Shown here piece by piece: positions 25,701-40,700 of a stretch of 64,000 nucleotides of DNA. How positions within the stretch are numbered: position 1 is the first letter of the stretch; each line of letters opens with the position of its first letter. The notes beneath the pieces were generated by a model. It was not told the origin of the DNA. It did no database searches and saw nothing but the letters and a program-made list of their open reading frames with translations. The stretch covers positions 10,629,329-10,693,328 of the forward strand of contig NW_004624804.1 in assembly GCF_000247695.1 (NCBI RefSeq), written 5' to 3'. Made by a program: the position numbers and the translations under genes. Source of the DNA: Heterocephalus glaber. Its lineage: Eukaryota; Chordata; Mammalia; Rodentia; Bathyergidae.

Positions 25701-28700
25701 TGGAGAATGGTATTTACAAGGTGGGGCACAGATGAAACAATTTAAAGTTACTTAGAGAAGAGGGTCAAGAATGGTATTGGGTATCCAGAGAAGTCTAAAG
25801 CTAAAAAGGCCCCTGAAAGCTCAGGCCAGGCCTCTGGGCCAGACACCGAGAGAACCCCAGACAGGGCTGGTGCCAGGCAGCTGGGACAGAGCACTAGCAG
25901 GAAACCAAGAGTAGGATTCCTTTAAAATAATTCATGTAAGCTGGGCATGGTGGTGCATGCTGGTAATCCCAGCTCTTGGGAGGCTGAGGCAGGAGGACTG
26001 CCATGAGTTCAAAGCCAGCCTGGGCTATACAGTGAGTTCAAGGCCAGCCTAAACTACATTGCAAGACTCTGTCTCAAAAACAAAAAAGAAAACAAACAAA
26101 AAACAATCCAAAAAACAGTGCACGTAGAAAATGAAGCACTGATTAATCACCTTTACCTTACTTTTGTTCTAATAAACATTTTTTAAAGTATGCAAAAAGC
26201 TCAGGACTTGGGAGACACTGTATCCTTTACAGAAGCCAAAGTTAGATGATTTTAGGTTGTCTTTCCACTGCTGATGAGTCTAAACACACTCTTTTCAGCT
26301 GGTGAGTAGAAAAGCTTTGATTCTAAGCCCCTCGTCATTTTGGCTGCTTGGCAAACTGTGGATGCATGGAATTGGCTGCAAAAGGCTGAAGGCAATAGAA
26401 GGCCTATGGTAGGAGGTATAAGGGGAACAACAGGAAAGGGTCTTGGGGAAAAGAAATGGAGTCCAAAGGCCTGATGTAAGGACAGGTAAGAGCTTGAGTA
26501 CAGGATGCTGCCATAGAGAAGGTAGGATCAAGGCCACTGAGGATGACTACTCCAAACTCTCAGACCAGAACTGGGTCCACAGAGTGACCCCATGAGAATA
26601 TGCTTTTTAGAGACCTTAGTCTAGATGTCAGGGGAGAATTCAGCTCTATCAAGGCTAGCATGGTAGGCACTAATTGTTCCAACAGTCACACAGTTGTATG
26701 AGTCCCTGGAAGATAACAGGCTTGACAAATCCATTAGGCACACTCTGACATTTGGGATGAGGGAGAACCACAGTCTCTTTTCCACTTTATTAATTTGTTT
26801 TGGTGAGTTCAGCATACAGTTTAGTAACAGGCCACACTTGTGTGCTGGATATTATCACAGGATAATAAGAAGCTTATCAGAAACAGAGGCAAGGATGGAC
26901 TGAAGGTTGCTCTTTCATCAAAGAATGGAGGCAATATTGCCTTGCCTCCTTTCCAAAGCCAGGTACAATTTTCCCAGCTGCTATTTCCAAGCCAGGTATC
27001 ATCCAAGGAGATGGTGGTGATGGGACAGTAGGGTGGCCCACTGCTGTGAATAATCTGCCACAAGCAACTGCAGACAGAGCACCCACTCTGTAATTACTGG
27101 GTCAAGTCAAGCAAGACCTTGGCCATAGGGTGGGGCACTCATATTGCCTTAAGGGACAGATTAAATCTAGATCATCTTCAGCAAGAGATATTAGCTCTAA
27201 ATTTCTGCTGCTGTCAGCAGTGAGATCCCTGATTCTGGCTTCTCAAGCACGTCAGCCTCCAAGCTCAAGCACAAGGAAAACAAAGAAGGCCAGAAGACCT
27301 CTGAGGAAGTATGCAAAGTACTGAGGAGATCTTGAATTTGTTCTCCTGTATTATACCTGAATTGTCCAGATCTTTCTTCCTCTCCTCCTTATGGTAAAAT
27401 TAATTCTTGTTTTCTTCAGCTGGTGAGTCTGACAATCAAGGCTTCAAGGAACTGGATATATGTAGGATCTGTCTTATGAACATGGGTCTTTTCCTATGGT
27501 TCCTAAGAAACTAGGAGATACATAATTTATCTCTAATGTCAAGGGCCTCAATTCCTGGTAATGGATTATGGACCCTATATTCAAGTCCCTGGCTTGGGAC
27601 TGTGGGTCAGGTACATCAGGACTATTGCACAGGAAGGCCAGAAAGGCTTGAAGCTAAATGAGCTGGCGCAGTCATGTCGCTTTGAATGGAGACTTCTGAC
27701 ACAGGTACAAATGAAAGCCAGAGACTTTAGCCTGCTAAACTGAGAAAAATCTAGGCTTGTTAACCCCAGGAGAAATTCCAACAGTGCTAGTGGGGGACGT
27801 ATGACCTGCTGGGTCTAAAGTCTCACACATGCACTGGCCAGGCAGCAGAAGGCGTCAACATAGGAACCCTTCCGGCAAAGAAACCAGGTGAATTTTATCT
27901 CCTTCAAATTGTCTTAGCTCTTAGAAGAAAACCGTATCTAACAAAAGTACATTTACCTTGAGGACAATATACAATGCAGAGAGAAAAGTAAGGGTAGTAA
28001 ACATTCAACAGGGAGTGGGCCTTGGTTCTCCTGCCATACCCTACAGAAACTCCATAGCCCTTCAGTTTTGATTTACAAGATCATCAAACTCACCCCCTTA
28101 ATGTGGGCAGACCCAGTTCTTCAATATTCATGTCTAATGTCCCTCAAGATCCTCAACAAACATCTCAACTCTTTACTTTCAGTTTCTCTGAGATGGCTCT
28201 GCCATAGATTGGCTGGAGCCACATGGAAACTAACTACATTTAAAACTCAAAGAGGATTTAAAACTCAAGGATGTAGCTCAGTGGGGCCGAGCCTGCCTTG
28301 CAAGCGCAAGGTCCTGAGTTTGATCCCCGGCACCAGAAAAAACAAAAATAAACCTCAAGGAACAGGGATTGGGGGGGGGGGCACACCTGTAATCCCTGCA
28401 CTCGGGAGGCTGAGGCAGGAGGATTGCCATGAGTTAGAAGCCAGCCTGGGCTACATAATGAGTTCAAAGCCAGCCTGAACTACACAGAGAGACCCTGTCT
28501 CAAAAACAAAAACAAAAACACCTCAAGGTATAGGGCTGGGCATATATAAATGTCCCTGGGTTCAATTTCCAATACCAACAAAACAAAACAAAATAAAAAT
28601 TCCCAAAACAAGAAGAAAAAAATCTGAAAGTTTAATCTTTTCTCCTTTACCTACTACTTCCTCCTCCTTTCTTTCTCTTTTATCCCACAGCAATGTGGGC

Positions 28701-31700
28701 TGTTTCCTAAGCCCAGGCACTAGGCTAGTAGTAACATAAAGCAGATGTCAGGAGCATGGGAGCCACACAAACCACACACAATGGCAGAGACAGGTGTATG
28801 GAGATGGGGATTATCCACTGCATTCCCTATAAGTAGGGGAATGAATGGGGATTGCAGCATTGCTCCAAAAGAGGAACAAACTGGTTATCTGCCCCATCAA
28901 ATGAATTGGAGAAAAAAAATAGGAAGATGAAAATTATATAAGCCAGGAGTAGGGGGGAAAAAAAGAGAAGCCATGGGCCCAATCTAGGTAATACTATTCT
29001 CTAAGAAGAGGAGCTGCTATCACGCCTGTGCACAGCCTGGCAGTCAAATGGTAGGAAAGGGGCAGATTTAATCAATTTTGGGGTGGTAAGCTGATACAAA
29101 AGACACGATGGCCATGACAGTGATTAGGGAAGTTAGACCCTGGGCTGCACAGGGAGAGGTGAGCCAGGCTGCAGCCAGAGCTCAGACTGTCCTAAGGGAA
29201 AGGTCCCAGCAAGGACACTTGGTGAGGGGCTCCTTTAGAGAGCAGGGTGTCAGCACAGTGGGAGGAGTGGCAAAGTCAGTGTCAAAACTCAGCAGTTAAG
29301 TGTCTGGAAGTGACAATGGTGAGAAGGAATGATGTTGAGTCAAAAGCAAACGTACCGTTAGTCGGATGCTTTGCAAACGACACAGAAAATCGTTTTACGG
29401 CCGGGACAAACAAGAGCTCTGGGGAGAAAAGACATCATGGGGATTATACCCACCCTGTCCCCACCCTCTGCTTTGGAATTTGCCTGCAGCATACACTGTT
29501 CTTTAGTTAGTTGCATGGCCTGATCCCTTCCCACCCCTCAAACTTCTGACTGCCAGTCTTTTCCCTTGGTGCAGTCTCTCAGTAGTCTGTGTCATCTCCA
29601 CTGTAGTAAGGCCCACACTCATTCCACCACTACATCCTCCTGCCGGTCATTTGTAAATAAAATCTGTGTGAAAACTTTCTTCCCTTCTCTCAGGCTCTTG
29701 CCATACCATTTTTTCTACCTTAGCTGAGCAACTTCCCCATTCCTAAACTTGATTTCCCAGACTTCAATCCAGGCTCCAAATCATTTTGATGACCACGAAT
29801 CATCCTCTTGGTCCCCACCCCTACAGGCCAGAATCCAGGAAAGCATACAAACTGAGGCAGCAAGGCTGTATGTGGGAGATTATGAAGGGAGAAGCATAAA
29901 TAAGTCATATTTTTATGGCGAGAGGGATGCAAATGGAAGGGTGCAAGGGGTCCTGGTTCTCCCATCTACTGTTGATGAAGAAAACTCATCGTGAGGCCAT
30001 TGTCGGTACCATCTTAGGCATGAATGACTCGAACTATGTCCCTGGTAGGAGACAAGTGAAGAAAAGAGCTGCCCCCCAAAACCCACCCACATACCATCTC
30101 GGTGCTTCAGACTGGCAGGTGGCAGCTTTTTGCCATGGCTGCGGGCGTAGTCCTGAAGATTCGGGGCGCTGGAGGAGCCACCCAGCACTGTGGTGCTGAA
30201 CAGCCCTGTGCACTGCGAGCCTGCAAAGCCAGGAGTGCATTAGTAGCCACGCAAAGCTGCACACAGAAGACCACACAATTCCACAGGACAACACTGAGAT
30301 ACACACAGCCATTCAGAGCCACTGCCACACGGCCAGTCCGTGTAACCACAAAATGTTCACTGCTGTCCATAGCCACACTGGGCAAGCAAGGTGGGAATTC
30401 TCCTCAAGATCTGCATGGCAGAGACAAGAGGCCACTGCAAATACAGGGTTAGTCATATTAAGGGATTCAAACTTACTGAAAGAGATAGACTGTGCTCCCC
30501 CGGGGGCTCCCAGAAATGCTAAAAGAATAGGTAGATCCCTCTAGATCTCCCTAGATTTAATTCAGTGCCTTTTACACTGGATAGGGGATTTGAGAAACCC
30601 AGAAATCTAGTCCATTGTAGGCTTAAAAAGGAAAAGCTTATTTTCTGCTCATTTGTTTGTTGACAGGGTCTAGCTTTGTAGTCCACACTGGCCTGAACTT
30701 GCAAATCCTCCTACCTCAGCTTCCCCAGTGCTGAGATTACAGGTGTGTACCACTCTGCCTGGCCTAGGAAAAAGCTTTGATTGAAGCTAGAGACTGAGTT
30801 TTGAGCACTCAGCTGCCACCATTCCAGTTCTACGTTCATCATTCAATATCCCTTCCCTTGAGGCCTTTTTACCTTTCCCAAGAATGAAAGTATGAGACAT
30901 GTTGAATTTCTAAAGCTGGGAGGGACTCAGAGACCATCCAGTTCAACTTTCTCATATTAGAGATGAAGAAATGGAGATACAAAAGTCACAGAGTATTTAG
31001 GAGCTAAGGTGAACTAGAATCCAGGTCTCTATACTCTGGGGACCAACTGTCTTCAGTTGAAGAAGAAATACTTTTTTTTCTCCTGGAGGAAACAGCATAA
31101 TTTCTGAAGTAAAGATGGACACAAACTAGAAGGCTTGTGAAAGGAAGCTGACTAAATGTGGAGCATGCCTGTCATGTGCTGACACCCTACTAAGAAGGAA
31201 AGCAGGAAACAACAAAAAAGCATGTTCTTCTACTCTTAAGTTTACTGTCTTATAAGCTCTATTAACAAAACCAGGCCGGGGATTTAGCTCAGTGGTTTTG
31301 CCGCCTGCTGTGCAAGCACATGACCTGAGCTCGATCCCGGGTACCAAAAAACAAAAAACAAAACAAAACAAAACAAAACCAGAGGCTCACATACACAAGT
31401 TCAAAGAAAGCAAAGAGAATTCTATTGCCAATCAGGAGTAAATGAAACTTGAAGAATCTCTGAAGAAAATAAGTCAGGTCAGTCACTGTCCCCAGGGTGT
31501 GTGTGATCTAGGGCAGGGCTGGAATTCCATGGTCCCTTCTACTTGAGGGCACTGTGGTCAGGAAGGGACAAGATCGACACCCAAGTTCTGGGGATTTGCC
31601 TCTCTACTTCCAAATCCATCTCAGCCAAGACTCTAGGTTTGGCTGGGGTCTTAACACTCATGGGGAGATGGACAGAGAGGATGCCAGTTCCCCTTGATCC

Positions 31701-34700
31701 CACAAAGCAAAGACCATGTTTCCAAGGGTCCCAGAGAAAACAGAAACCTCAGATGGTCAATGGTTTCTACCTTGAGATTCAGGACTTCTCTATTCAACAA
31801 CTTCCCCTACCTTTCATGCTTACACAGGCTCTGGAAATGGGCTGCAGAGAGTAATATGGTTGCTAAATATATCTGCTTTTCTTCAGAGAAGCTAAAACTA
31901 GCTGGCTGTATCCCAGACCACCCCAGGCTTTGTCCTACATCTACTTCCTGTGCTGAGTCACTTTCTAGTGTGGTCATGCCAGCCCAGCTCTGCCCGGTCC
32001 TCAGACCATCTCAGAGGGCGATCTCTACCTTACCACTACCATCTGTCAGCCAGGTGTGTGTCCGTATCATTCTGCTCCCTTCCCCTTCCCCTTCCCTTCC
32101 CTTCCCTCTTCCTCTTCCCCTTCATCTGTCTTTCTTTCCTTCCTTCTTTCTCTCTTTTTCTTCTTTCTCTTTCTCTTTCTTTTTCTTTTCTTTTCATGGG
32201 CTAGGGATGTAGCTCAGTGGTTCCAGTGCCTGCCTAAGGTCCCAAGTTCAATCCCCGGTACCAAAAAACCCCCCAAAACCTGAATATTAACACAAGATCT
32301 CACTACACTGCCCAGGCTGTCCTCAAATTGTTGGGCTCAAGCATCCTCCTGTCTCAGATTCCCAAGTAGCTGAGACTACAGGTACACAGCATTGTCTTGC
32401 TTTTTATGTTTTATTCCTTTTGTTTTGTTGTTTTTTGTTTTTGTTTTTTTGAGACAGGAGCTTGCTATATACTTCAGGCTGGCCTTAAACTCACTATGTA
32501 GCCCAGGCTGGCCTCTAACTCGTGGCAAGCTTCCTGCCTCAGCCTCCTGAGTGCTGGGACCACAGGTGTGCAGTGCCACACCCAGCCTCTGCTTTATTCT
32601 TTTTTTTTTTTTTTTGGTACTGGGGATCGAACTTGGGTCCTTGCGCTTGCGCAGCAGGCGGGCGAAACCACTGAGCTAAATCCCCGGCCCTTTTGCTTTA
32701 TTCTTGATGTTACACTTTCCCTTAACTAGGCCAAACCTACCTATCCACTTTCTCAGTCTATCTGAAACCTATTCTTTACTGGGATTTTTGGAAAGAGAAG
32801 TGTATGTCACAGATTTACAGATTTATTATTTATTTCTTAGTCTCAAACCATCCTCCTTATTTCAGGGATCTAAAAGGCAACCTACTCTCATCAAATTAGT
32901 CTAGAATATTACCAAAGCCCTTCTCCCCCTTGCAAGTCCAAATGCTGACCACTTTTGGGTCAAGAAATTAGGTGCCCAGGAAAAGGTAATAGAAAAACAC
33001 AAGGACCTAAATATAGAGAACAATAGGACAAAATAAAAAAAGAGCCCAGGGAACAAGTTCAGACCCTACACAGTCGTGTCTGACCTCCAGTTCCACAACA
33101 CAGGGCACTGTGTTCAGAGACAGCCCCTCCCAGGGACCTCCTCCCTTCCCAAAGAATACAATACCCTCTGAAGCTCGGTCCTTCCTGTAGTCTGTGTTCT
33201 TAGAAAAGGTTGAATGATGTTCTCCATCCCTCTCCAGGGATCAAAAAATCAAGAGACATTCTCTCAAAGTCATGAGAAAAGTCTCTGCCACTACACCAGT
33301 CTCAGATTTGTCCCTCAATCTTCCGGAAGGAAAGGAAAAAAGTTACAGGATTAGGATAGGATGGAGGAGAGGGCATGGAGGTAGAAGGGCCAGAGCAGGG
33401 TAGTGAAAAACATGGGCTGCTTCAGAGGAAGACATGGCACAAGTTCTCCATATGAGAAATATGACAGTTATGGGTTCACAAGTACCTCTATTTATAGCTC
33501 TGTCACTGATAACTCTGAAGGTTCAGAGTCTCCGTGGCCCCTTATGGTTTGGGCTGGATGGGATGGACAGATAAAGAATGAGAAGGAAAGCTAGAAAAAC
33601 GTCTTTCAAGCAGGGAAATAGGGGACCTTCCAGGGATGAAACAAACATCTGCAATCCAGGTTCACACACAACTATAGCTCTTCCCTTTTCTCCTCCCTCA
33701 CCCTGCCTGACAGTTCTACAGACTGGATGGTCCCAACTCCCATGACGAAGATTTCCCTCAATAAAACTCAAAGAACAGACAGACAACCCTTTCCAACAAC
33801 AGGTGAGAGACCCTACAAAGTCGTACCTAGGCCACTCTGCTTCATCTCTGTTGGTGGGCGAGAAGATGAAAAGAGCCGATAACCACCAGGCCTTGAGGAG
33901 GAAGTTTCAGAAAGCACCTGCACACAAAAAAACCCAGAACTCTGTTACCATTTTGCCACTCAACCCAGAAGTGTTAAACCCAAGTACTGAATTCTTGCCC
34001 CTACAGAACCAAGCAGTGTCAAAAAGTTTGGAAGAATCAAAGGATTTTTATGGGGGAAGAGAAATGGAAAGGGAGCCAACAGTATAGTTCACGGAGGGAC
34101 TGTCCAGGGTACCCTTCTATAGGGGTTTTTTTTTTGGTACCGGGGATCAAACTTGGGACCTTGTGGTTTTGAGGCCCTCAGCGGAACCACTGAGCTACAT
34201 CCCCGGCCCCACCTTCTATAGGACTCTACTAGAAGGAACTTCTGGTGCCAAGGGGCCTATGCTCGAAGGCTTCCCACCCCACATCTGAGAAGCCATTATT
34301 CAGCTATTCCTAGCTCTCAGTATAATGGGGTCCCCCAACCTTATCTGTCCCTCCCTTGGACTCAGTAAGCCAATCACAATGGCTCGGCCACAAGAGTGCG
34401 GTCACCCCTCTTCTCTCCGTGTGATAGTGGTGGTTACTGCAGTCATACGAGGCTCCCTATCTAAACCGAGAAGCCCGCCCTCTGATAGTTTCACTCCTGG
34501 ACACATGAGCCAGCTTTCTTTAGATATCCACAAGGGTTAATTGCATAATCCTCAAATACACACATCCCACTTAGTGTTCTGCACCCTAAAAAGCAAAGAT
34601 GGCAGGCAGGACAGGGAGGTGAGGCAGGGAGGGACACCTGTGTGCAGGATGCCAGGGGAGTGGTGGACAGAGCCTGGGGCTGCAGGCCGATGGCTGGGGA

Positions 34701-37700
34701 AGGCCGGGGGAGGTCTCCGGACCTCCTGCGGTGCCGCCCCCTCAAGGGGATCAGGTCCAGGCTCCCTGTGCACTGCATGTTCATGACCTGCAATCAGACC
34801 GGGTAGGAAGCCGGTCACAGCTCCTTTAACTCTCAGGTTCTCAAAGCCTCCGTGCCCAAGGGCAGAGCTAGATACAAGGCTGGAGAGGATACCAGCTAGG
34901 TCACAGCTGCTATGAAGGTTTTTGCAATCAAAAACAGTTCAAAACTAAGATGACAAGAGAACAAGAAACAATGAAGGGAAGAATGGCAGTGACAAAGATA
35001 AGAGAGGCTGATGCCCATAGAGCAAGGAGAGGAAATATTGTTATAAGGCTGTGTGACCAAGGGGCAGAGAGAGAAGATTTGCATGCAAGGCTGAGGAGCA
35101 AATCCTGGGCAGCGACCATCCTGGATGAGGCAGGGTGTAAGCAACACTAGCAACTGAAAGGAAGGAATGTGATTACAAAAGGAAGCCTCCTGAAAGAAGC
35201 TGATCTCATCAAGTCCTACAGAGCTCTCCTTTGCCTATGGGTCTTGTACTTAAACCAGAAGAAAATGAGGTCCAAGCATAAGAGCTCCAGGGAGACCAGT
35301 AGATCACAAACACAGGGAAGACATTTAGATGTGAAGATGCAGCTCACTGATGAAAGATGAGGTGTCATTCTGTCCATTTGATTAAGTTCACAGGGGCATG
35401 TAGGGCACTCAGAGGATGATGGATACCGAGTTATACCTACACCGAAGAGAGAAAACAATGCCTATCCCACCTAAAGAAACTAACCATTCACAATGTCAGT
35501 TCCACCTTCAAATAATCAGGAAGTCAAGGATGAGTCCAGAAATGAGACTGTAGTTTGTCTTCTCAGCTTTCTCTAAAATCTGAACTGTAAAACTCTGGCT
35601 GAACCTGTTAAAGTTAGTTACAGATTCTTTTCAGATATCCATAAAATGGAAAAACCAGTTCTTCTAAGACAGGGACATGGCACAGAGTGAGCTGAGCAGA
35701 TTCTTGGGTAAGAGCAGTATCCAAGTCAGAGAGCGTTCCCTAGATAGGGGTAAGTCATGGCATCAGAAAAGTGTCACTGGGCCAAAGAGAGAAACAGTGT
35801 CTCCAGGAACAATACCAGAACAAAACCCCAAGATAGTTAGCTGGACAGGGTATGAGATTAGTAACAGTTCCTCCTTCTAGACAAACCTCATCAGGAGAGA
35901 AAGACAGATAGCTCTCCACACTGATCCTGTTTCTGAAACAGTATAGATGATCTAATGAGAGTAAAGCGTCAGGCATTTGCTCATTTCTATTGTAATTTTT
36001 TACCCAAAGCAACAAAGAGATGGAGCAGCCTTTAATATTACTTGTGCTCTTACTATAGTTACTGTTTAATGAATGTTATAAGGTAGACATGACCCACATT
36101 TTATACACGAAGGTATAGAGGTGGTGAGGGTTAGAGAAGTTAAAATCTCTATGTAAGTTCACATAACTTCTAAGTTGTGACTGGGATGTCAGCCCAGAAT
36201 TCAGGCTGTTTCCACTATATTTCCTTTTATTTCATTACTATTACTATTTGGGAGGGGGCTTGAGACAGGGTCCTGCTATGTAGTTCAGGCTGGCACTGAA
36301 CTCATGATGTAGCCCAGGCTGACTTAGGACTCATGGTGACTGCCTCAGCCTCCAGAGTGCTACGGTTACAAGCATGCGCCACCACGTCTGGCTTCTATTT
36401 CCTTTTAAATAACTGCCTTTTCAAATTCACCCAAAGTCCCTCTCAATTTCATTTCTTAAAACCCTTATCTCTAGGGAACCTCTCACTGGCAACTCTTTAA
36501 TATAAGAAGTAGCAATCAGCTTAAAGACAGTTCTCCTGGGGACTAGCTGTGCGAGAGAGATTGAGCCAAACACATCAGGAAGGGCTGAGAGGACTCTGTT
36601 TGAGATCCAAGAGTCTCCTGAGGAGCTTCTGAGGATACAGGGGTACTGCGTCTCCACCTCTTTGTTTTCTTCCCAAGGCCCTCTCATTACCTCCATAGAG
36701 CCAGCTTTCCGGTTACGAATGAGAGGTGATCTCCTAGGGAGCCCAGGGCCCTCAGGCGGCTGAGGTGAAGTCTGCAGTGCCCGGTCCGGTTCATCTGAGC
36801 CCTTCCCCGGGCATAGGTTCTCCATGCTGCCTTGATCTGTTTTCCTCTCTTCATTCTGCTCAGTGATAGGCATGAATGGCTTCCGCCTCTCAGTCCCAAC
36901 TTCCCAGGCCTCCAACCACCCTGTACTTGGGTGCTAAGCCCTCCAGTCTCAGGCCCCACCTGACCCACCTCAGAAGAGGCTGGACGGAACCCACAGCCAG
37001 TGGGGACGCTGCCTTCTTCCTCAACACCTTTCACGCCAGGGCTGAAGTGCAGCTCCACGTGGAACCGCTCCTCTGACAAGGGGTCCTAGAGGATGCCGCC
37101 AAGGAAGGGGCAGTTGAGAGAATCCCAGTATGGGAACCATCTTTCAGGCAGGGGCAAGGAACTCAAGAAGATGCATCTTCCCAGGGCTGAGGTTCAGGTC
37201 CTTCCCTACCCTTTGACTGCTGTCTGCTAGAGAGCCTCACTCCTTCATGTCCCACCATCTGTGATTCACCTCTCCACATGACTACAACTTTTCTCATCCA
37301 TCTCTCGTAACTCATTTTGGAGCAGTGAATACAGCACATTAAAGGTATCTTTGTGGCATCAGAGGCAGAAGATGTATGTACAACCATGTCTGAGGGGAAA
37401 GAACCATATCAGTGTCCCACACCTCCTCCCTAATGCCAGAACTATGCCCTGGGATTAGCTCTGGGCTCGACATACTTCCTGTCCCAGCAGCAACCTCCTG
37501 GATGCTCTGTGTCATTCTGTGCATGGGTGCACACGTAGCTGGACTGCACAGATTCTAAGGATAAGAAAGCTTTCTTTTTTAAGGAAAATAGCAAGAGGGG
37601 CCTTCTCCTCAGCCCAGCTGTTTGCTCCTCACCTGTGTGTTGTCCTCATAAAGCATGATGACAATCTGGGTCATGTAGTTGAGCTCTGAGATGGCGCTCA

Positions 37701-40700
37701 GGTAAGCCAAAGCTCGCTGCCACTGTGTGTCCTGGGTCTCCTACCAAACACAGAAAGAGCCAAGCCCGCGCTTAGGACAGGAAGTGAGGGAACGAGCGGG
37801 GAACCAAGAACAACAGAAAAAGAAGGGAGAGTGAGAGAAGAATGCTGGGGAAGGATGTCACAAGCTGAAAGAGGAAGGAGGGTCCTTACATTGAGGAGCC
37901 CCCCATAACGGAAGACGCTGAGTAGGGAGTGGACGTGGCTTTCGCTGGTAAAATAGAGCCGTGTTCGAACGTGGCGGCCTGGGGAGAGCACCCCTCGAGA
38001 GTACCTGAGGGGACAGCTCTGTCACACACACCGGCGCCCTGCGGACTCCCATCCTCTCCCTCCCAGGAGCCCTCCTCCTGGGTTCCCAAGCCATCCTGGC
38101 CGTGAGGCCCCAGGGCTCCCGACACGGCCCTCCCTCCAGCCAGCGCCCCTCCCGGCCTCCCTCACAGGGGGTGCAGCTTGTTGACAGACTCATCCTCGTG
38201 GGTTCTCTGCAGGTCAAGCAGTATCTTCCGCAACAGTGGAAGACAGAAGCCGATGGCGATTTCCAGCTTCTCCTCCCGACTAATCCCGTATTCCTGAGAG
38301 GTCATGGGTCAGAGATAAGCTCCTCAATGAGTCTTGCTTTCCTCTGGCCTCACACTCCCAGCCAAGACCATGCCTGTTCACCTCGGCTCTGGGGCTTCTT
38401 TCCTGTGCACGTCCTCCCCCTTCCAGGGGTCTCCTCATTTAGCCTCCTGTTCTCACCCACAGCCATAGTGGACTCTGGGAATTGCAGCAACTCAACTAAT
38501 TCCTTCTCTAAGTCTTCTTCCCCTGCTTCCCACATCATCTCCTTCCACCTTCTCTCCTTCCTTCCCCACACCCTCATCTGCAGGCCAGATGCCCATGTGA
38601 CACACACCTGGGGAATGACCACATCCGCCAGTGCCTTTGAGAGACGAAGCAGCTCCGCTGTGCCCTGGAGGCCCAGTCTCCCATTGTGCTGCACATCATA
38701 CTTGACACAGTCGTAGATGTCAGGGATCTTACTGATATCATAGCGCCCACTCTTCTGCCGAAAGTCACGCTCTAGCTTGCTCCAGCGCTGCAGCATGAGC
38801 TCTAGGGTCTCACTGTGGTAGAGCTGCAGGTCTTGGAGGAAGGCAGGAAGTCAAATAGAGCCAAACACTGACCTCCAACAAAAGAAGATGCTGACAACTC
38901 GAGCACAACCACAAGGGTAATATGCTTTGTCTCAGACAGTTAGGAAAAGACACAGGAGTACCTGAGAAATGCATCCAACCTGAGACCTTAAAAGGAAAAC
39001 ACTAGCATTTACTCTCACCTACAGACTTGGGATCCTGCATCCGCTCCCGGATCTGGTGAGTGAGGTTTTCAATCAGGGCAAATACCTGATCACAGACTTT
39101 CACAGGGTTCTGAATGATACTCATGGAGTTAAGCAGGGAAGTGCTTCCTGTGGGAGCCAACTGTGGGGAACAGAGAGAAGAAAAGCAAGATAGGGTTGGT
39201 GCCAGTTGCCAGATTCCTGTGAGTTTATTAAAAAGAGACTGGCTGTACTTCAGGCTAACTTCAAGGAGTACTCTTAGGTTACTGGACATAGAAGTACTTT
39301 TAGGGCCTTCAGATGACCGTTCTAGCAGAGTCAACAAAAGGAGCCAATTTTAAACTTCCTGGAGTTCAAAGAAAATAAAATATACCTAAGTTCTTTTCTT
39401 GGAGACTCTAAAATACACATGGAAAATGCTGGGGAGCAAAGATTAAACCTCAAATCCTTCAAAATCTCTGCAGGACATTTTCATGACTAGATACTAGAGA
39501 CATCTTTCATGGACCGAGAGTAAAGTATCACCTCGGTCCTGGGTTCCAACTCATGCTTTGAGGACAGTCACATAAGGAATGGGGAAGGAGAAAGAAGACT
39601 GTAGGTAAAATGTATAATGCTACTCAAAGCCTCACACATTTCATTCTTGTTAGCAAAAGGGAACAAAGTAGAAAGGAAAAGTTACTCTAGATTTTTTGAT
39701 TTAACACTGAACAATGGACTAGAAAACAGGACAGCAAGATTCTGCTCCTCATCAGGTCCTGCTCAGAGGGGAACACAGCAAATGCAGGCAACATGCTCAG
39801 CTGCTGGGCTCATTTAAGGACCTGTTAGAAATAATTACACAACAACGTAAATGTACTTAATGCCAGTGAACTGTACACCTAAAAACAGTCTAAGTTGTAG
39901 TCCAATTTGAAAAGATAATAGCCAGCTATGGTGATTCATGATGGTAGTCCCAGCTACGTGGCCACCTGAACCCAGGAGTTAGAGGTCAACCAGGACCATA
40001 TAGTGAGACCCAATCTCAAAATAATATTTTTTTTTAAAACAACCTATTAGAAAGGAGGAGTGGGGCTGGAGAAAACCACTGCCTGGTTGGGGGTAGCCCG
40101 GGTTCCCAGAACACAGGACGAGCCCTCTGCACAGCAGCACCCATGAGGACTAATGCTGAGACTCTGGGTTCTGTGGCGGTTACCAGCCTGGGCTCTGTTT
40201 GGAGTTAGAAGGTAGGGCTCACACTAGCTATTTATCTTAGAAAAGTTGCTTAAATTTTTTATAGTCTAGGTTTCCTCCTTTGAAGAACAGGAGAAAGGTA
40301 GTACAGTTCTAACAGCCCTTGTGGTGGATTAAAGATAGCCATTAATTCTTTGTTTTCTCCCTTCCCTTGAATCTAGGCTGGCCCCATAACTGCTTAACCA
40401 ATAAAAAACAATGAACTTATATTGTGCTAATTCTGGGCCTATGCTTTAAGAAAGCCAAAAGCTCCTGCTTTTGGGAAGCCCTAAGCTACCACATATTAAA
40501 GTCCATGAGGAATCAGATGAAGAAAATGTGAAGAGGACAGGCCTGAGCAGGCACAGAGCACAAAGGAGGAGCAAGCTGGCTGTCCCAGAACCCCAGCACA
40601 GCCTCCAGATAGCTCCAGCCAGTCCACATCTGGTCTCAAGAGAGACCCCAAGCAAGACTAGTTGAGCCCAGAACTGCAAGAGAGGATAAAATGGTCATTT

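Larger units (their letters stand above)
4764..37085 (-). other. PPIP5K1: PPIP5K1 exon block 3: C-terminal disordered tail
   Basis: Coding exons in gene order: 36969-37085, 36691-36855, 33827-33917, 30095-30220, 29356-29418, 23586-23723, 9142-9255, 4764-5626. They encode [17 protein letters not shown], the Ser/Pro-rich [40 protein letters not shown], the short exon [14 protein letters not shown], then [16 protein letters not shown] and a long final exon. The final exon (residues about 1163-1449) has degenerate tandem units around SQPYQ/SQPNQ separated by acidic spacers. The tail is low complexity, with introns up to 14.3 kb. Two candidate cassette exons are listed separately. Confidence 0.93.

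Noticed and set aside
31694..32212. 172-codon plus-strand ORF with a hydrophobic Phe/Leu/Ser C-terminus
   Set aside because: The apparent membrane segment is the polypyrimidine tract at 32070-32198; not a protein.
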